From NCBI GenBank assembly GCA_031553595.1, contig JAVBLI010000020.1, forward strand, positions 1-64,000: DNA of 64,000 nt, read 5' to 3'. A model generated the notes under the pieces. That model made no database searches and had not been told where the DNA came from. It saw only the letters and a list, made by a program, of their open reading frames with translations. Position 1 is the stretch's first letter; the number at the start of each line of letters is the position of its first letter. The translations under genes were made by a program, and so were the position numbers. This document shows positions 18,304-26,435 of the stretch, one piece after another. Source of the DNA: RGIG3701 sp031553595. GTDB lineage: Bacteria > Planctomycetota > Planctomycetia > Pirellulales > Thermoguttaceae.

Positions 18304-18331
18304 GGCTTCTCCGTTAAATAGCCTGCTTTTT

Positions 18332-18429
18332 ATTCACCACAGAGAGCACAGAGGGCACAGAGAAAAGAATGCCCAGAGAAAAAGGAATGAGAAAACCTCT
18401 CTGTGTTCCCTGTGCTCTCTGTGGTGAAT
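18332..18429. repeat. Palindromic repeat family E
   Basis: The outer arms ATTCACCACAGAGAGCACAG (18332-18351) and their exact complement ending at 18429 are perfect over 20 bases. The inner parts repeat the words GGCACAGAG and CTCTGTG. The repeat separates the start of the GH38-like gene from the end of fmt. A half-like stretch with CACAAAGACGCACAGACGC lies at about 26153. Confidence 0.8.
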
Positions 18430-18482
18430 TTTAAAGGAAAAAAGGGGGGGGACATCAAAACGACAACTGTTTAGATTGGGCT

Positions 18483-19472
18483 TCAGTCGGGGGCCGCTGA
18501 GGAGAAAACGTCTCCCACAGCCAGGGGGTATCCGCGTAAAAACTCGGGGATGGTCATCATTTTTTTGCCGGACGGCTGGATGTCGGCGAAGGCCAGGGCG
18601 GCGTCCCCAGTTTTTACGATCAGCGTTTCGCCGACTGCCAGCACGGTGCCAGGCGCCGCGTTTTTCCACTGCGGATCCATCTCCGCCGCGGGCACGATTT
18701 TCGGCACGGCCTGGGGAATGAGCCGCATTTCCGGCTTTCCCTCGCGCCGCCAGCATGTGAACGTCCGTGGCCAGGCATCAAACGCCCGCATCTTGTTCCG
18801 GATCACCGCGGCCGGCTCTTCCCAGCGAATTTCCGCGTGCTTCTTGCGGATTTTTGGAGCCTTGCTGGCCTGCGTATCATCCTGCATTACGCCGGATTCC
18901 GCCAACTCGGCGCCGGTGGCGAAGTACGCGACCGCCGCCAGGACGTGCTTCACGCCCAGCTCGGCCAGGCGGGCTTCCAGATGCGGATGCGTTTCGTCGG
19001 GGAGAATCGCCAGACTTTCGCGGCCGAGGATGGGCCCGGCATCCACCGTGGGTGTGATGTGAATGACGGTAATGCCGGTCTCGGCGTCCCCGTTCAGGAG
19101 GGCCCACTGCACCGGCGCCGCCCCCCGGTAACGCGGCAGGAGCGAGCCGTGAAGATTTACGCCGCCGAACTTCGCCGAGGAAATGCCGTCCAGGGAAAGA
19201 ATCTGGCCGTAATCGCAGACGAAAAAGAGATCGGCCGCCAGGGATTTCAGACACGCCACAGCTTCCGGGGCCTTCACATCCGCGAAACGGTAAATCGGCG
19301 TGCCGTGCGCTTGGGCGAGCGTGACGATTTTCGGTTCCGGCAGCGGTTTTTTCGGGTTCTTCGCTTCCGGCGACTCCTGCGTTACGAGGGCCGCGATTTC
19401 ATACCCCGCCGCGTAAAGCGCCTCCGCAGACGGCACGCCGAAGTCACCCGTTCCGAAAATCACAAGCCGCAT
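18483..19472 (-). CDS. fmt: Methionyl-tRNA formyltransferase
   Basis: Formylates the initiator Met-tRNA using 10-formyl-tetrahydrofolate. The ATG at 19472 (MRLVIFGTGDFGVPS) is preferred over the TTG at 19496 because GGAGG lies 6 bases upstream of it. The 329-residue protein has the formyltransferase fold with catalytic Asn106 and His108 in VNLHGSLLPRYRG and Asp144 in TPTVDAG, followed by the C-terminal OB-fold domain that binds tRNA. It is the second gene of a def-fmt pair, 83 bases after def, the usual arrangement for N-terminal formyl-methionine processing. Confidence 0.95.
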   Translation of the reverse strand: MRLVIFGTGDFGVPSAEALYAAGYEIAALVTQESPEAKNPKKPLPEPKIVTLAQAHGTPIYRFADVKAPEAVACLKSLAADLFFVCDYGQILSLDGISSAKFGGVNLHGSLLPRYRGAAPVQWALLNGDAETGITVIHITPTVDAGPILGRESLAILPDETHPHLEARLAELGVKHVLAAVAYFATGAELAESGVMQDDTQASKAPKIRKKHAEIRWEEPAAVIRNKMRAFDAWPRTFTCWRREGKPEMRLIPQAVPKIVPAAEMDPQWKNAAPGTVLAVGETLIVKTGDAALAFADIQPSGKKMMTIPEFLRGYPLAVGDVFSSAAPD

Positions 19473-19555
19473 GGCCGCCTCCGATGAAATGGTCAAGTAT
19501 AATGTGACGCTGGAATCTTTGATCGGCGAGCTTAAAGCTTACTGCTTGCAGCTTT

Positions 19556-20149
19556 TTACGCCCATTTCGCCCGCAGCGCGTCCGTGTGTTTCGCGATTTC
19601 CTCGTCCGAGGGGATTTCGCCCGCCGCACGTTTCGCGGCGAACTCCTCCTCCTGCTTCTTCATGGTCGAGAAAATTTCGCCGGTTTCGTCCTCCTCCACC
19701 CGCTGAACGAATCCGATTCCGTCCAGATGATCGCTTTCGTGCTGAACGATTCGGGCCAAATACCCCTCAAATGTCTGACGGATTTCGTTTCCGTGCTGGT
19801 CATACGCGCGGAGTGTCACTTTCGGCGAGCGCAGCACATCCGCGTACAGCCCGGGATAACTCAGGCATCCTTCCTCACCCACGAGCGGCTTCCCGCTTCC
19901 CAGCGTAATCACGGGGTTCATGAAAACCTGCTCCTGCTCCTTCTTTTCCGGATCCCCGGTGGGGTTTATAACGAAAAGCCGCAGTGGCAGGCCGACCTGA
20001 TTCGCCGCCAGCCCCACGCCCTTCGTGCGGTACATGGTCTGGAACATTTCCTCGATCAGGGCCAGCAGTTCCGCGTCCACACGCCGCACGTCAGCGCATT
20101 TCGTCTTCAGAATCGGATGCGGATATTTTAATACTTCCATCTGGGTCAC
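19556..20149 (-). CDS. def: Peptide deformylase
   Basis: Removes the formyl group from nascent proteins. All three metal-site motifs are present: GVGLAANQVG (44-53), EGCLSYPG with Cys95 (93-100), and QHESDHLDG with His137, Glu138 and His141. The frame opens with GTG at 20149. An ATG three codons later (20140, MEVLKYPHP) is an equally good start, and neither has a strong ribosome-binding site. About 30 charged residues extend the C-terminus beyond the helix (TMKKQEEEFAAKRAAGE). It is the promoter-proximal gene of the def-fmt pair. Confidence 0.96.
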   Translation of the reverse strand: MTQMEVLKYPHPILKTKCADVRRVDAELLALIEEMFQTMYRTKGVGLAANQVGLPLRLFVINPTGDPEKKEQEQVFMNPVITLGSGKPLVGEEGCLSYPGLYADVLRSPKVTLRAYDQHGNEIRQTFEGYLARIVQHESDHLDGIGFVQRVEEDETGEIFSTMKKQEEEFAAKRAAGEIPSDEEIAKHTDALRAKWA

Positions 20150-20206
20150 GTAATCATCTTTCTGTGAATGAATTTTTTGCGGGAACGGTGTGAATGACGG
20201 CGGTCG

Positions 20207-21118
20207 TCAGGCCGAGGCGCCGGCGTCTGCCGGGAGTTCTTCGGAGCTTTCAAAACCTTCGAATCCCTCAAAACCCTCCGTCGGCACGTCCGACGCCGTT
20301 TCCACCGCCGTTTCGGAATCCGTTTCCGGCTCTGTTTCGGCTACGAACGAAGACGCCGGCCGGTTCTGCTCCACCGCCACCGATTCCTCCTCGGCGTCTG
20401 AATGCATATCCAGCGCGGGCAGCTGCGGCGAGACGGCGTTTTTCTCGAAAACATCACAGATCACGTTCAGCGTGTCCTCATGCGCTTTCGCAATCTGTAG
20501 TTCCGCCATTTTTTTGATGAAACTCAGCTCGGGGTACGGCACATTCACGTCCGTGGTGTAAACCACCGCGATTTTCGTCTTCCCGGGATTTTCCGGCACA
20601 GGCGTCATGGTGATGGTCTGCTGAAAGGCGTTCATCGTGGGCGTGGGCTCCGCGAGCACGGTTTTCGTCTCCACCAACCCCGGCCGGGCGTGCGTCTGCG
20701 TGTGCATTTTTAACAGCAGTCGGCCCATCCCCATGTCACTGGTTTCCACCACCATTTCATCCAGCACGTCCACACTCCACTGCCCGGAAAGCAGCTGCAT
20801 CGGCTTGATGTTCATGTCCTTTTTCACCGACTGCTGCTCCAGAACGATGATGTCCAACTGCTTCATGAGTTGCGACTGAACGTCCGCGGCCATGAGATTC
20901 ATCATAACCTGCTGCAGCGGCGCTGCCACCTCCACCTCCCGGCGGGATTCTTTCTCCACCCGGAACGTCCCGAACATCGCTGGAGAAAGAACGCCGAAAT
21001 AAAAGAGGCCGGCCAGAACGAGCAGGATTCCGAAAAATCCGGTCAGAAAGCCGCGTATGATTTTCTGCTGTTTTTTGGGGCCCGACGCGTGGGGCTTTTG
21101 AGAATTTTCGTTTTCCAT
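20207..21118 (-). CDS. Membrane-anchored protein of unknown function
   Basis: A 303-residue protein with a basic, cytoplasmic N-terminus, one transmembrane helix at about 21-46 (GFLTGFFGILLVLAGLFYFGV), and an extracytoplasmic domain of about 190 residues. The fold may be like the polyketide cyclase/SRPBCC type (repeated MTPVPENPGKTKIAVVY-like strands), but I cannot assign it. The C-terminus is acidic and ends with a short repeat, GFEGFEGFE. It precedes def in the same direction with a 57-base gap, so it may be part of that transcription unit. Confidence 0.7.
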   Translation of the reverse strand: MENENSQKPHASGPKKQQKIIRGFLTGFFGILLVLAGLFYFGVLSPAMFGTFRVEKESRREVEVAAPLQQVMMNLMAADVQSQLMKQLDIIVLEQQSVKKDMNIKPMQLLSGQWSVDVLDEMVVETSDMGMGRLLLKMHTQTHARPGLVETKTVLAEPTPTMNAFQQTITMTPVPENPGKTKIAVVYTTDVNVPYPELSFIKKMAELQIAKAHEDTLNVICDVFEKNAVSPQLPALDMHSDAEEESVAVEQNRPASSFVAETEPETDSETAVETASDVPTEGFEGFEGFESSEELPADAGASA

Positions 21119-21256
21119 AAAAATGAGAGGGTTCCGTGTTTGTGGCGGTGCGTGACGTATGAACGCCTGCGTAAATTACGTAAATCTCCATTATTTTACG
21201 GCGTTTCGGCGTGATTGTCAAGCAGGCTGGAGCACTTGACGTATGAATGGATTCAG

Positions 21257-21366
21257 GAAACAGCAGCCGGGAGCGGAGCGGAACGCAGTGACGCGCAGAG
21301 ACCGGATAAAATCGCCTGAATTTATCCGGTTTCGATCCGGTCTCTGCGCTAGCGACTGCTGTTTCT
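21257..21366 (+). repeat. Palindromic repeat family A, copy 2
   Basis: AAACAGCAGCCGGGAGCG to GCGACTGCTGTTTCTT, with inner arms CAGAGACCGG/CCGGTCTCTG and a loop containing AATCGCCTGAATTT. It lies 28 bases after the stop of the UDP-glucuronate decarboxylase gene, between minus-strand genes. The loop orientation is plus. Confidence 0.9.
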
Positions 21367-21393
21367 TGTGGGTAAATTAATTTGTTAGATGCT

Positions 21394-22371
21394 TTAATAC
21401 TGCGGCGTCGGCGGACGGTAATCGCCCAGACGGATGGACTGAAACCATGCGATCGTCCGCGCGAGCCCTTCCCGCAGCGCGACGGCCGGCTCCCAGTTCA
21501 GATGTTTACGCGCCAGGGTGATGTCCGGCTGGCGCTGCATGGGGTCATCGGCCGGTAGCGGGCGGTAAACGATTTTCGATCTGGATTTCGTCATTTCGAC
21601 GATAATTTCCGCGAGTTGCTTGATGGTGAATTCCCCCGGATTCCCCAGATTCACGGGCCCCACGAATCCTGGCTCCTCCTGCTCCATCATGCGAATCATG
21701 CCAGTCACCAGATCGTCGCGGTAACAGAAAGACCGTGTCTGCGAGCCGTCTCCGAAAAGCGTGATGTCTTCGCCCGAAAGCGCCTGGCGGATGAAGTTCG
21801 AAATGACCCGCCCGTCATACGGGTGCATCCGCGGGCCGTACGTGTTAAAGATGCGGATGAGGCGGATGTCCACGTGATTAAAGCGGTGATAATCCATGAA
21901 AAGCGTCTCCGCGGCCCGCTTTCCCTCATCATAACAGGCACGCGGGCCCAGCGTGTTCACACAGCCGCGGTACGTTTCCGGCTGCGGATGCACTTCCGGG
22001 TCTCCGTATATTTCGCTGGTGGACGCCTGCAGTACGCGCGACCGGCAGCGTTTCGCCATGCCCAGCACGTGAATCGCCCCCAGGACGGACGTTTTCATGG
22101 TTTTAATCGGGTTATACTGGTAATGCCCCGGGGCGGCCGGGCACGCGAGGTTATAAATCTGATCCACTTCCAGGAACATCGGCTGCGTGATATCATGGCG
22201 GATCAGCTCGAAATTCGGCTCCTCCAGAAGATGCGCGACGTTCGATTTCTGGCTCGTGAAAAAATTGTCCAGGCAGATGACGTCATGATTTTCCGCCAAC
22301 AGCCGCTCACACAGATAAGACCCGAGAAATCCGGCGCCGCCGGTGACCAAAATGCGTTTTATGCCCGCCAT
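21394..22371 (-). CDS. UDP-glucuronate decarboxylase (UDP-xylose synthase)
   Basis: An extended short-chain dehydrogenase that oxidises and decarboxylates UDP-glucuronate to UDP-xylose. In the 325-residue protein the NAD motif GGAGFLG lies at 11-17, TSE at 118-120, and the catalytic Tyr147-x-x-x-Lys151 in the UXS-specific context CYDEGKRAAETL. DNFFTSQKSNV and QYNPIKTMKTS are also typical of the UXS branch. The start ATG 22371 follows AAGGAAA. It supplies a sugar nucleotide for surface polysaccharide or glycoprotein synthesis. No glycosyltransferase is adjacent; the nearest is at 39.8 kb. Confidence 0.93.
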   Translation of the reverse strand: MAGIKRILVTGGAGFLGSYLCERLLAENHDVICLDNFFTSQKSNVAHLLEEPNFELIRHDITQPMFLEVDQIYNLACPAAPGHYQYNPIKTMKTSVLGAIHVLGMAKRCRSRVLQASTSEIYGDPEVHPQPETYRGCVNTLGPRACYDEGKRAAETLFMDYHRFNHVDIRLIRIFNTYGPRMHPYDGRVISNFIRQALSGEDITLFGDGSQTRSFCYRDDLVTGMIRMMEQEEPGFVGPVNLGNPGEFTIKQLAEIIVEMTKSRSKIVYRPLPADDPMQRQPDITLARKHLNWEPAVALREGLARTIAWFQSIRLGDYRPPTPQY

Positions 22372-22411
22372 TTTTGTTTCCTTATACCTTTAAATATTAC
22401 CAGGGGAGATT

Positions 22412-23269
22412 TTAATTTTCTTCCGCACAGACCATCACCGCCATACGCAGTAATTCTCCGCGGTGCATGATGTGCCGACAACTTTTGGTGCCCAGACTCC
22501 GGATCATTTCTTCCATGACCTGGGAGTGCGTCATGGCGACCTGCGCTGCGGAAATGCCCGCAGTATGCAGCCGCCGGGAGAATTCGCGGATGTCCTGGGA
22601 AATGTTCCCGGAACCCATCACGACGAAGGTTTTCAGCATCTGGGCGTAATGCTCCCGCACCGCCGGGGGCACGGGACGGGTGCAGTTCGGACCGGTCGTT
22701 TCCGTCAGCAGCCGCCGCTCATCCATGATGTTTTGCATGGCCGTGTCCTGCTCTTTCCGCAGACGGAGGCTCTTTTCCTGCTTCAATTTTTCGTAAGCCT
22801 GGCGGGTTTCATGGTGGCGGGTCGCACGGAAAATCATCCACAGCAGGTCGCGCACCGTGGTAACGTCCGTACACACATAATCGTCCGCCCCGGCCTCACA
22901 GCACGAAATGAACATTTCCGCCGCCGGGAGGGTGCCCAGCGCGAGAATCGGGGAGGAAACGCCGCCGGTCAGCAGGCCGTCTACCGTTTCCGGAGCATCC
23001 AGCCGCGGCGGGTCGTGATGCACCAGCACGGCATCAAAAACCACCTCCCGCAGCACCGCGATTCCCGCCTCACATCCGCACGCCTGCCGCAAAGAAACCT
23101 TCCCCTGCGATTCCTCCGAAACCGCTTGCGCTAAGTCGGAATCCGCCGCACGGCTGGTGATAAAAAGCACCCGCATCCCGGAAAAATCAGGCGTCACACG
23201 CGAAAATCGCCCCCGGGTGCCCGGCGCCGACTGCGAAAACACGGAGGATGAAAATGCGTGAGGATCCAT
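22412..23269 (-). CDS. Degenerate receiver-domain protein with C-terminal helical domain
   Basis: A 285-residue protein. Residues about 32-150 have the response-regulator alternation (MRVLFITSR, FDAVLVHHDPP, GADDYVCTDV), but the acidic pair is missing and the phospho-acceptor strand reads VHHD instead of LLD, so phosphorylation is doubtful. Residues 155-190 are a charged coiled coil. Residues 200-285 form a helical domain (HYAQMLKTFVVMGSG) reminiscent of the RsbU N-terminal/KaiA-like fold, used elsewhere to bind partner-switching regulators; this is a weak similarity. The start may be Met32 instead of Met1, and no clear ribosome-binding site is seen. It may be an adaptor in stress signalling. 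Confidence 0.6.
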   Translation of the reverse strand: MDPHAFSSSVFSQSAPGTRGRFSRVTPDFSGMRVLFITSRAADSDLAQAVSEESQGKVSLRQACGCEAGIAVLREVVFDAVLVHHDPPRLDAPETVDGLLTGGVSSPILALGTLPAAEMFISCCEAGADDYVCTDVTTVRDLLWMIFRATRHHETRQAYEKLKQEKSLRLRKEQDTAMQNIMDERRLLTETTGPNCTRPVPPAVREHYAQMLKTFVVMGSGNISQDIREFSRRLHTAGISAAQVAMTHSQVMEEMIRSLGTKSCRHIMHRGELLRMAVMVCAEEN

Positions 23270-23393
23270 AAGGAAAACGCGGATGAATACAGCTCAATAA
23301 AAAAGAAAAGAGACAAGAACGTCTCCATCATACCAAAAAACAGCTTGAGCGTCAAGAACGTGGGGTGGGTACTGCTGGAAACTATTCACCTGG

Positions 23394-23503
23394 GAAACAG
23401 CAGCCGGGAGCGCAGCGGAACGCAGTGACGCACAGAGACCGGATAGAATCGTCGGAATTTTCCCCACTTCAATCCGGTCTCTGCGTTAATGGCTGCGGTT
23501 TCC
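23394..23503 (+). repeat. Palindromic repeat family A, copy 3
   Basis: GAAACAGCAGCCGGGAGCG to GGCTGCGGTTTCC, with inner arms CAGAGACCGG/CCGGTCTCTG and a loop with GAATCGTC and CCCCACTTC. It starts 12 bases after the stop of the DUF11 gene, between minus-strand genes. The loop orientation is plus. Confidence 0.9.
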
Positions 23504-23514
23504 AAGTGTTTTCT

Positions 23515-25929
23515 TTATTCCGCGTAAACCCGCGTGCTTTCTTCTTTCACGATCGGCGTGGGAAATTCCTTGCTGGAGAGGCTCACGGACACCCGCTGGT
23601 CGCCGGTGGTAAGGCCGCGCATCCGCAGCTCGTAAAGCATCTCGGCTTTCGGGGCCAGCTGGGAAAGCGGTGCGAAATGAATTTCATTCCCCTGGACCGT
23701 GTGCTGCGTGGGCGCTTTACACGCCATGACCTGCATCCCCGCGGGAATACGCACCACCACGCAAACATCCTCGGCCTGTTTCGAGCCCTGATTCACGACG
23801 TTCACCTCATACGTGGTTTCCTCGCCCACCTGCACGGGGTCATTCGTGTCCGAAACCTGGAACATGAGGGCCGCGATTCCCTCCACCTGTACGGCTTTCT
23901 CGCCGCGCTGCACAGGGCAGGTGTCCGCCACGGCGTCATATTTCATGGCCAGCGTGCCGGTTTCCATCAGCGTGACGACCATTTCCGCCACGGCGGTGTC
24001 CCCGGGCTGAAGTTCCGCAAGCCGCCAGCACACCGAGCGACTGTCGGCCAAATATCCGCCGCCGTTATTCGCCCGCACAAACTGGGTCCCGGACGGCAGG
24101 GTCACGTTCATTTCGATATTCTTTGCGGGGGCCGTGCCGGGATTCGTGACGGTCATTTTATACGTGCCTTCACGCTCCAGAAAGCGGCGGTTCGGGCCGT
24201 CCATGGCGACTTTCATCGCCGGGGCCGTGACTTCCATGGCGAACTGACTTTCCGCCCGGAGATTCGCGTCCGCGGTGGCGACGATCGTGTTCGTCAGCCC
24301 TCCGGGCCGCACGGCCGTCAGCGGCAGTTTCACCTGTTTCGTTTCGCCGGGATGCAAGTCGCCGAGTTTATAAATCAGTTCCGCGCCGCCGTCAAACTGC
24401 AGTTCCGCGGGCACGGTTTCCGCCAGCACCACGTTCCGTGTGATGCCGGAGCCGGGATTCGAGACGGTGATGATCAGTTCCGTGGGCGTCCCCACCAGCA
24501 GACGCGCGTCGCCGACGGTCTGGATGGTGAGCTGGGGGCGCGTGGCCACACTTTTCGCGGATGCCTCGGAACGGAACGTCACGCTGGCCACGCTTCCGAT
24601 GGTGCCTTCTTCCACGGGCATCAGCTCCACCTTCACCACGGCCATGGTTCCCGCGGGCATGTTTCCCACATTCCACGTCAACTCGCCGGTTTCACTGCGT
24701 ACCGCGCGGGGGGAAGTGGAAACGAGTTTCGCGCCGCGCGGAATGACGTCATGAATCTGCACGCCGCGGGCTTCCATTCCGCCTTCATTTTTCACGGTAA
24801 TGGCCCACACGGAGGGTTTTCCCACCTGAATTTCCTCCGGCGCGGTTTTCTCCACACTCAGACGCGGGGCCTGGGTGCCTTCCATGGTCGCCGGGCCGGG
24901 CGTGCCGGTTCCGCGGATTTCCGTCACCACCGCTGTTTCTTCCGCCATATGCGCCGAAAGCGCCGGCGGTGGGAGCACGTCCGCGACGGAGGTTTCCGTC
25001 TCATGCGGTGTCGGCAAGTATGTTTCCGCCACACGGGTTTCCATGACCGGCTCACGCCCCGGACGCGGCAGCAGTTCCGGCTCCGCGGCCAGCGCCGCCG
25101 GGTGTGTTTCCATGAGCGACGGAGAGGAAGCCATTACCGGGGGAGCCGCCGTTAACGCCGGAGGGGCAGCCGTTACGTGGGAAGCCGCGGGCTGTGTGTC
25201 TGTATAACTCCCGATTCCCGGCGAAGAAAACGGATCTTCCACCGCGGTATTTTCCACTGCGAATTCTCCCACCGCCGGAGCATCATCCAGAGACGCTGAC
25301 AGCCCGGCCGGGATTTCCGCTGGAATGTTCGTCTGCGTGTTCGCCAGCAAATTTTCCTGGGCATCATGCGTGTCCAGCATTTCCCGTGACGGCACGGAAA
25401 CCGTGTGCGCAGACGCCGCGGCCGCACTCTGGCGAGAAACCGGCGCCACACGTGGCTGGAGAGATTCCGCCTGCTTTACGGGGAATGTCTCCGCGGGCTG
25501 TGTATTTTGTGCCTGCGCGGGCTGGACGGCGGTATGCGGCACGACACGCGGCTTTTTCTCTCCGACAGACGCGATTTTTTCCGGCGCATGCTCCGTTTTA
25601 TGTTCCGCCACGACTTCCTTCACGCGGATTTCCTCCACCGCCGCCGCGCCCGGAGAGTCCGGCAGCAGGCCCGGCAGAAATCCCGGAGGTGCCTGCGAGT
25701 CCGCCGCATCCGGTGTTTCGACGTGCGTCCCCGGCACCGCGGATGAATTCAGTCGCCGGAGCGATTTCTGCAAAGTATGCGGAAACGGAATGCCGAGCTG
25801 GGCCGAGACCTGCCCGATGGCGCTTTTATCGAGCGTTTTTTGAACGGCTTCCGCCTGCGAAAATATGCAAAACACCGCAAAAAACGCCGCCCCGCCCCCT
25901 ACCCTTCCCCATCTGCTGATTCGCTTCAT
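23515..25929 (-). CDS. Large secreted protein with four DUF11 (OmcB-like) repeats
   Basis: The ATG at 25929 gives a signal peptide (MKRISRWGRVGGGAAFFAVF, cleavage near QAEA); a longer frame to 25995 adds 22 non-signal residues. The 804-residue protein has a Pro/Ala/Thr/Glu-rich low-complexity stretch up to about residue 360. Four DUF11-type beta-sandwich repeats follow, each opening with a strand such as AITVKNEGG, IITVSNPGS, KMTVTNPGT or EVNVVNQGS and containing IPRGAK/VPAEL/LPSGTQ/IPAGMQ. Such repeats build surface or outer-envelope proteins, and planctomycetes carry many. The likely role is structural or adhesive. No LPXTG or PEP-CTERM signal is seen at the C-terminus. Confidence 0.8.
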   Translation of the reverse strand: MKRISRWGRVGGGAAFFAVFCIFSQAEAVQKTLDKSAIGQVSAQLGIPFPHTLQKSLRRLNSSAVPGTHVETPDAADSQAPPGFLPGLLPDSPGAAAVEEIRVKEVVAEHKTEHAPEKIASVGEKKPRVVPHTAVQPAQAQNTQPAETFPVKQAESLQPRVAPVSRQSAAAASAHTVSVPSREMLDTHDAQENLLANTQTNIPAEIPAGLSASLDDAPAVGEFAVENTAVEDPFSSPGIGSYTDTQPAASHVTAAPPALTAAPPVMASSPSLMETHPAALAAEPELLPRPGREPVMETRVAETYLPTPHETETSVADVLPPPALSAHMAEETAVVTEIRGTGTPGPATMEGTQAPRLSVEKTAPEEIQVGKPSVWAITVKNEGGMEARGVQIHDVIPRGAKLVSTSPRAVRSETGELTWNVGNMPAGTMAVVKVELMPVEEGTIGSVASVTFRSEASAKSVATRPQLTIQTVGDARLLVGTPTELIITVSNPGSGITRNVVLAETVPAELQFDGGAELIYKLGDLHPGETKQVKLPLTAVRPGGLTNTIVATADANLRAESQFAMEVTAPAMKVAMDGPNRRFLEREGTYKMTVTNPGTAPAKNIEMNVTLPSGTQFVRANNGGGYLADSRSVCWRLAELQPGDTAVAEMVVTLMETGTLAMKYDAVADTCPVQRGEKAVQVEGIAALMFQVSDTNDPVQVGEETTYEVNVVNQGSKQAEDVCVVVRIPAGMQVMACKAPTQHTVQGNEIHFAPLSQLAPKAEMLYELRMRGLTTGDQRVSVSLSSKEFPTPIVKEESTRVYAE

Positions 25930-26294
25930 GATCCTGAATCCTTCTTCGTCTCGGGGAAAAGCGGAACCTTCTCCCGTGATTAAAATGAAATACACTCTCC
26001 GTATATAACAAGTATTTTATTTTTTGAAAAGAGCAATTTTTTGCAGAAAAACATGAAACGGTTTATCCGCCGTGAGCACACCAGGCACCGCGGACGCTGG
26101 CGAAAGATATGTCTCTTAAGATGGCATGCCTTTTTAAGCCGTTTTTTATCCTGCACAAAGACGCACAGACGCAAAGAAATTTCACAAAAAATGCCCGCTT
26201 TCATGTGGCGAGCTTTTTTGATGATATAAAACGGTCAGGAACCGGTGTTTTAGAGCGGCTATACTCATCAGCGTTACACACTGGTCGTTTTCTC
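25930..26294. other. Gene-free AT-rich stretch
   Basis: Between the DUF11 gene and repeat A4 no credible gene is visible. About 26153-26175 holds the words CACAAAGACGCACAGACGC, resembling one arm of palindrome family E. On the minus strand TATATA (about 26004-25999) with TTTTCA 17 bases before it is a weak promoter candidate for the DUF11 gene. Confidence 0.35.
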
Positions 26295-26413
26295 AAAAAC
26301 AGCAGCCGGGAATGCAGCGAAGCGGAATGACCGGATAAGCACCGCCATGAGTTTCCCCACTTCTATCCGGTCATTCCGCGTCATTCCATTCCGTTCCATT
26401 CCCGGCTGCTGTT
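26295..26413 (+). repeat. Palindromic repeat family A, copy 4
   Basis: A sub-type in which the arms read AACAGCAGCCGGGAATG and CATTCCCGGCTGCTGTT and the inner arms GAATGACCGG/CCGGTCATTC; the loop ends CCCCACTTC. It lies 23 bases after the MFS stop, between minus-strand genes. The loop orientation is plus. Copy 7 (61593-61704) is of the same sub-type. Confidence 0.9.
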
Positions 26414-26435
26414 CAGGGGAATAAATTCACCCGCC

